Shown here piece after piece: positions 5,313 through 5,441 of a stretch of DNA of 5,441 nt. The DNA comes from Chloroflexota bacterium (GTDB lineage: Bacteria > Chloroflexota > Limnocylindria > Limnocylindrales > CSP1-4): assembly GCA_021789355.1 (NCBI GenBank), contig JAJYJR010000435.1, forward strand, positions 1 through 5,441. Reading direction: 5' to 3'. The translations under genes were made by a program, and so were the position numbers. Positions within the stretch are counted from its first letter, which is position 1. Each line of letters starts with the position of its first letter. The notes under the pieces were generated by a model. It made no database searches, was not told the origin of the DNA, and was given only the letters and a program-made list of their open reading frames with translations.

Positions 5313-5440
5313 TGGTGCTCCTGCGCCTCGGGCTCCTGTGTATCGCCCTGGCCGCGGCGCTCGCCGCGACCCTCGTCGGCGTTCTCGCCGCGCTCGTGCT
5401 CGCGGGCTCGCTCGCGCTGCTCCGGCGAGTCGCCGGCTGA
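5312..5440 (+). CDS. 42-aa single-helix membrane miniprotein overlapping the protease stop
   Basis: The ATG at 5312 shares its A with the protease TGA (TGATG), and the frame runs to TGA at 5438-5440. The 42 residues are MVLLRLGLLC... to ...LALLRRVAG. Residues about 6-37 are almost entirely Leu, Ala, Val, Ile and Gly, enough for one membrane helix but short for two, with Arg38-Arg39 at the end. By the positive-inside rule the C-terminus is probably cytoplasmic. GGGGA at 5300-5304 lies 7 bases before the ATG and could serve as SD, although the overlap itself suggests re-initiation by ribosomes finishing the protease. Third codon positions are nearly all G or C, as in the neighbours. I recognise no family; it could be a membrane anchor, an inhibitor or modulator of the protease, a small toxin, or a chance open frame. 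Confidence 0.55.
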   Translation: MVLLRLGLLCIALAAALAATLVGVLAALVLAGSLALLRRVAG

Positions 5441-5441
5441 T

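Noticed and set aside
1..5441. CRISPR array, tRNA or rRNA gene, insertion-sequence inverted repeats, attachment-site repeats
   Set aside because: Looked for by eye on both strands. No regularly spaced repeats, no tRNA T-loop or anticodon pattern, and no matching terminal repeats were found.

Overview
The window is a GC-rich (roughly 70%) bacterial segment whose convincing genes all lie on the plus strand. They show strong G/C bias at third codon positions, and several have recognisable Shine-Dalgarno sequences. This fits a high-GC phylum such as Chloroflexota or Actinomycetota, but no marker gene fixes the taxon. Gene content suggests an accessory or mobile-element region rather than core chromosome: a DUF3987/YfjI-type replicative ATPase and an excisionase-type helix-turn-helix protein sit among small zinc-ribbon and membrane proteins. 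No integrase, relaxase, capsid gene, attachment site or tRNA is visible, so the element type is undetermined.

Layout: positions 1-216 hold the 3' end of an unrecognised gene. Positions 217-808 are about 590 bases with no convincing gene. They end in an imperfect stem that covers the ribosome binding site of the first full gene. Positions 809-2572 encode a 587-aa P-loop ATPase of DUF3987 type with a probable winged helix and a C-terminal zinc ribbon. A 131-base gap (2573-2703) contains a GC-rich short tandem repeat, a perfect 14-bp palindrome and a TTGACA hexamer. A tight run of five genes follows: a 129-aa four-cysteine zinc-ribbon-like protein (2704-3093); a 126-aa protein with two membrane helices and a SHOCT-like tail (3090-3470, 4-base overlap with the gene before); a 71-aa excisionase/MerR-type DNA-binding protein (3486-3701); a 534-aa FtsH-like AAA+ zinc protease (3708 or 3807 to 5312); and a 42-aa single-helix membrane protein (5312-5440, 1-base overlap with the protease stop).

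The most interesting point is the protease. It keeps the FtsH ATPase and M41 peptidase signatures: Walker A and B, SRH arginines, HEAGH and the distal Asp. It has no N-terminal membrane helices, and the usual aromatic pore-loop segment appears shortened and replaced. Small membrane proteins are encoded on both sides of it, one translationally overlapping. One hypothesis is a split FtsH system in which membrane anchoring or substrate delivery is supplied in trans. Another is a regulator/metalloprotease switch involving the adjacent HTH protein. Both are inferences from gene order and motifs. Functions of the small proteins are unknown.
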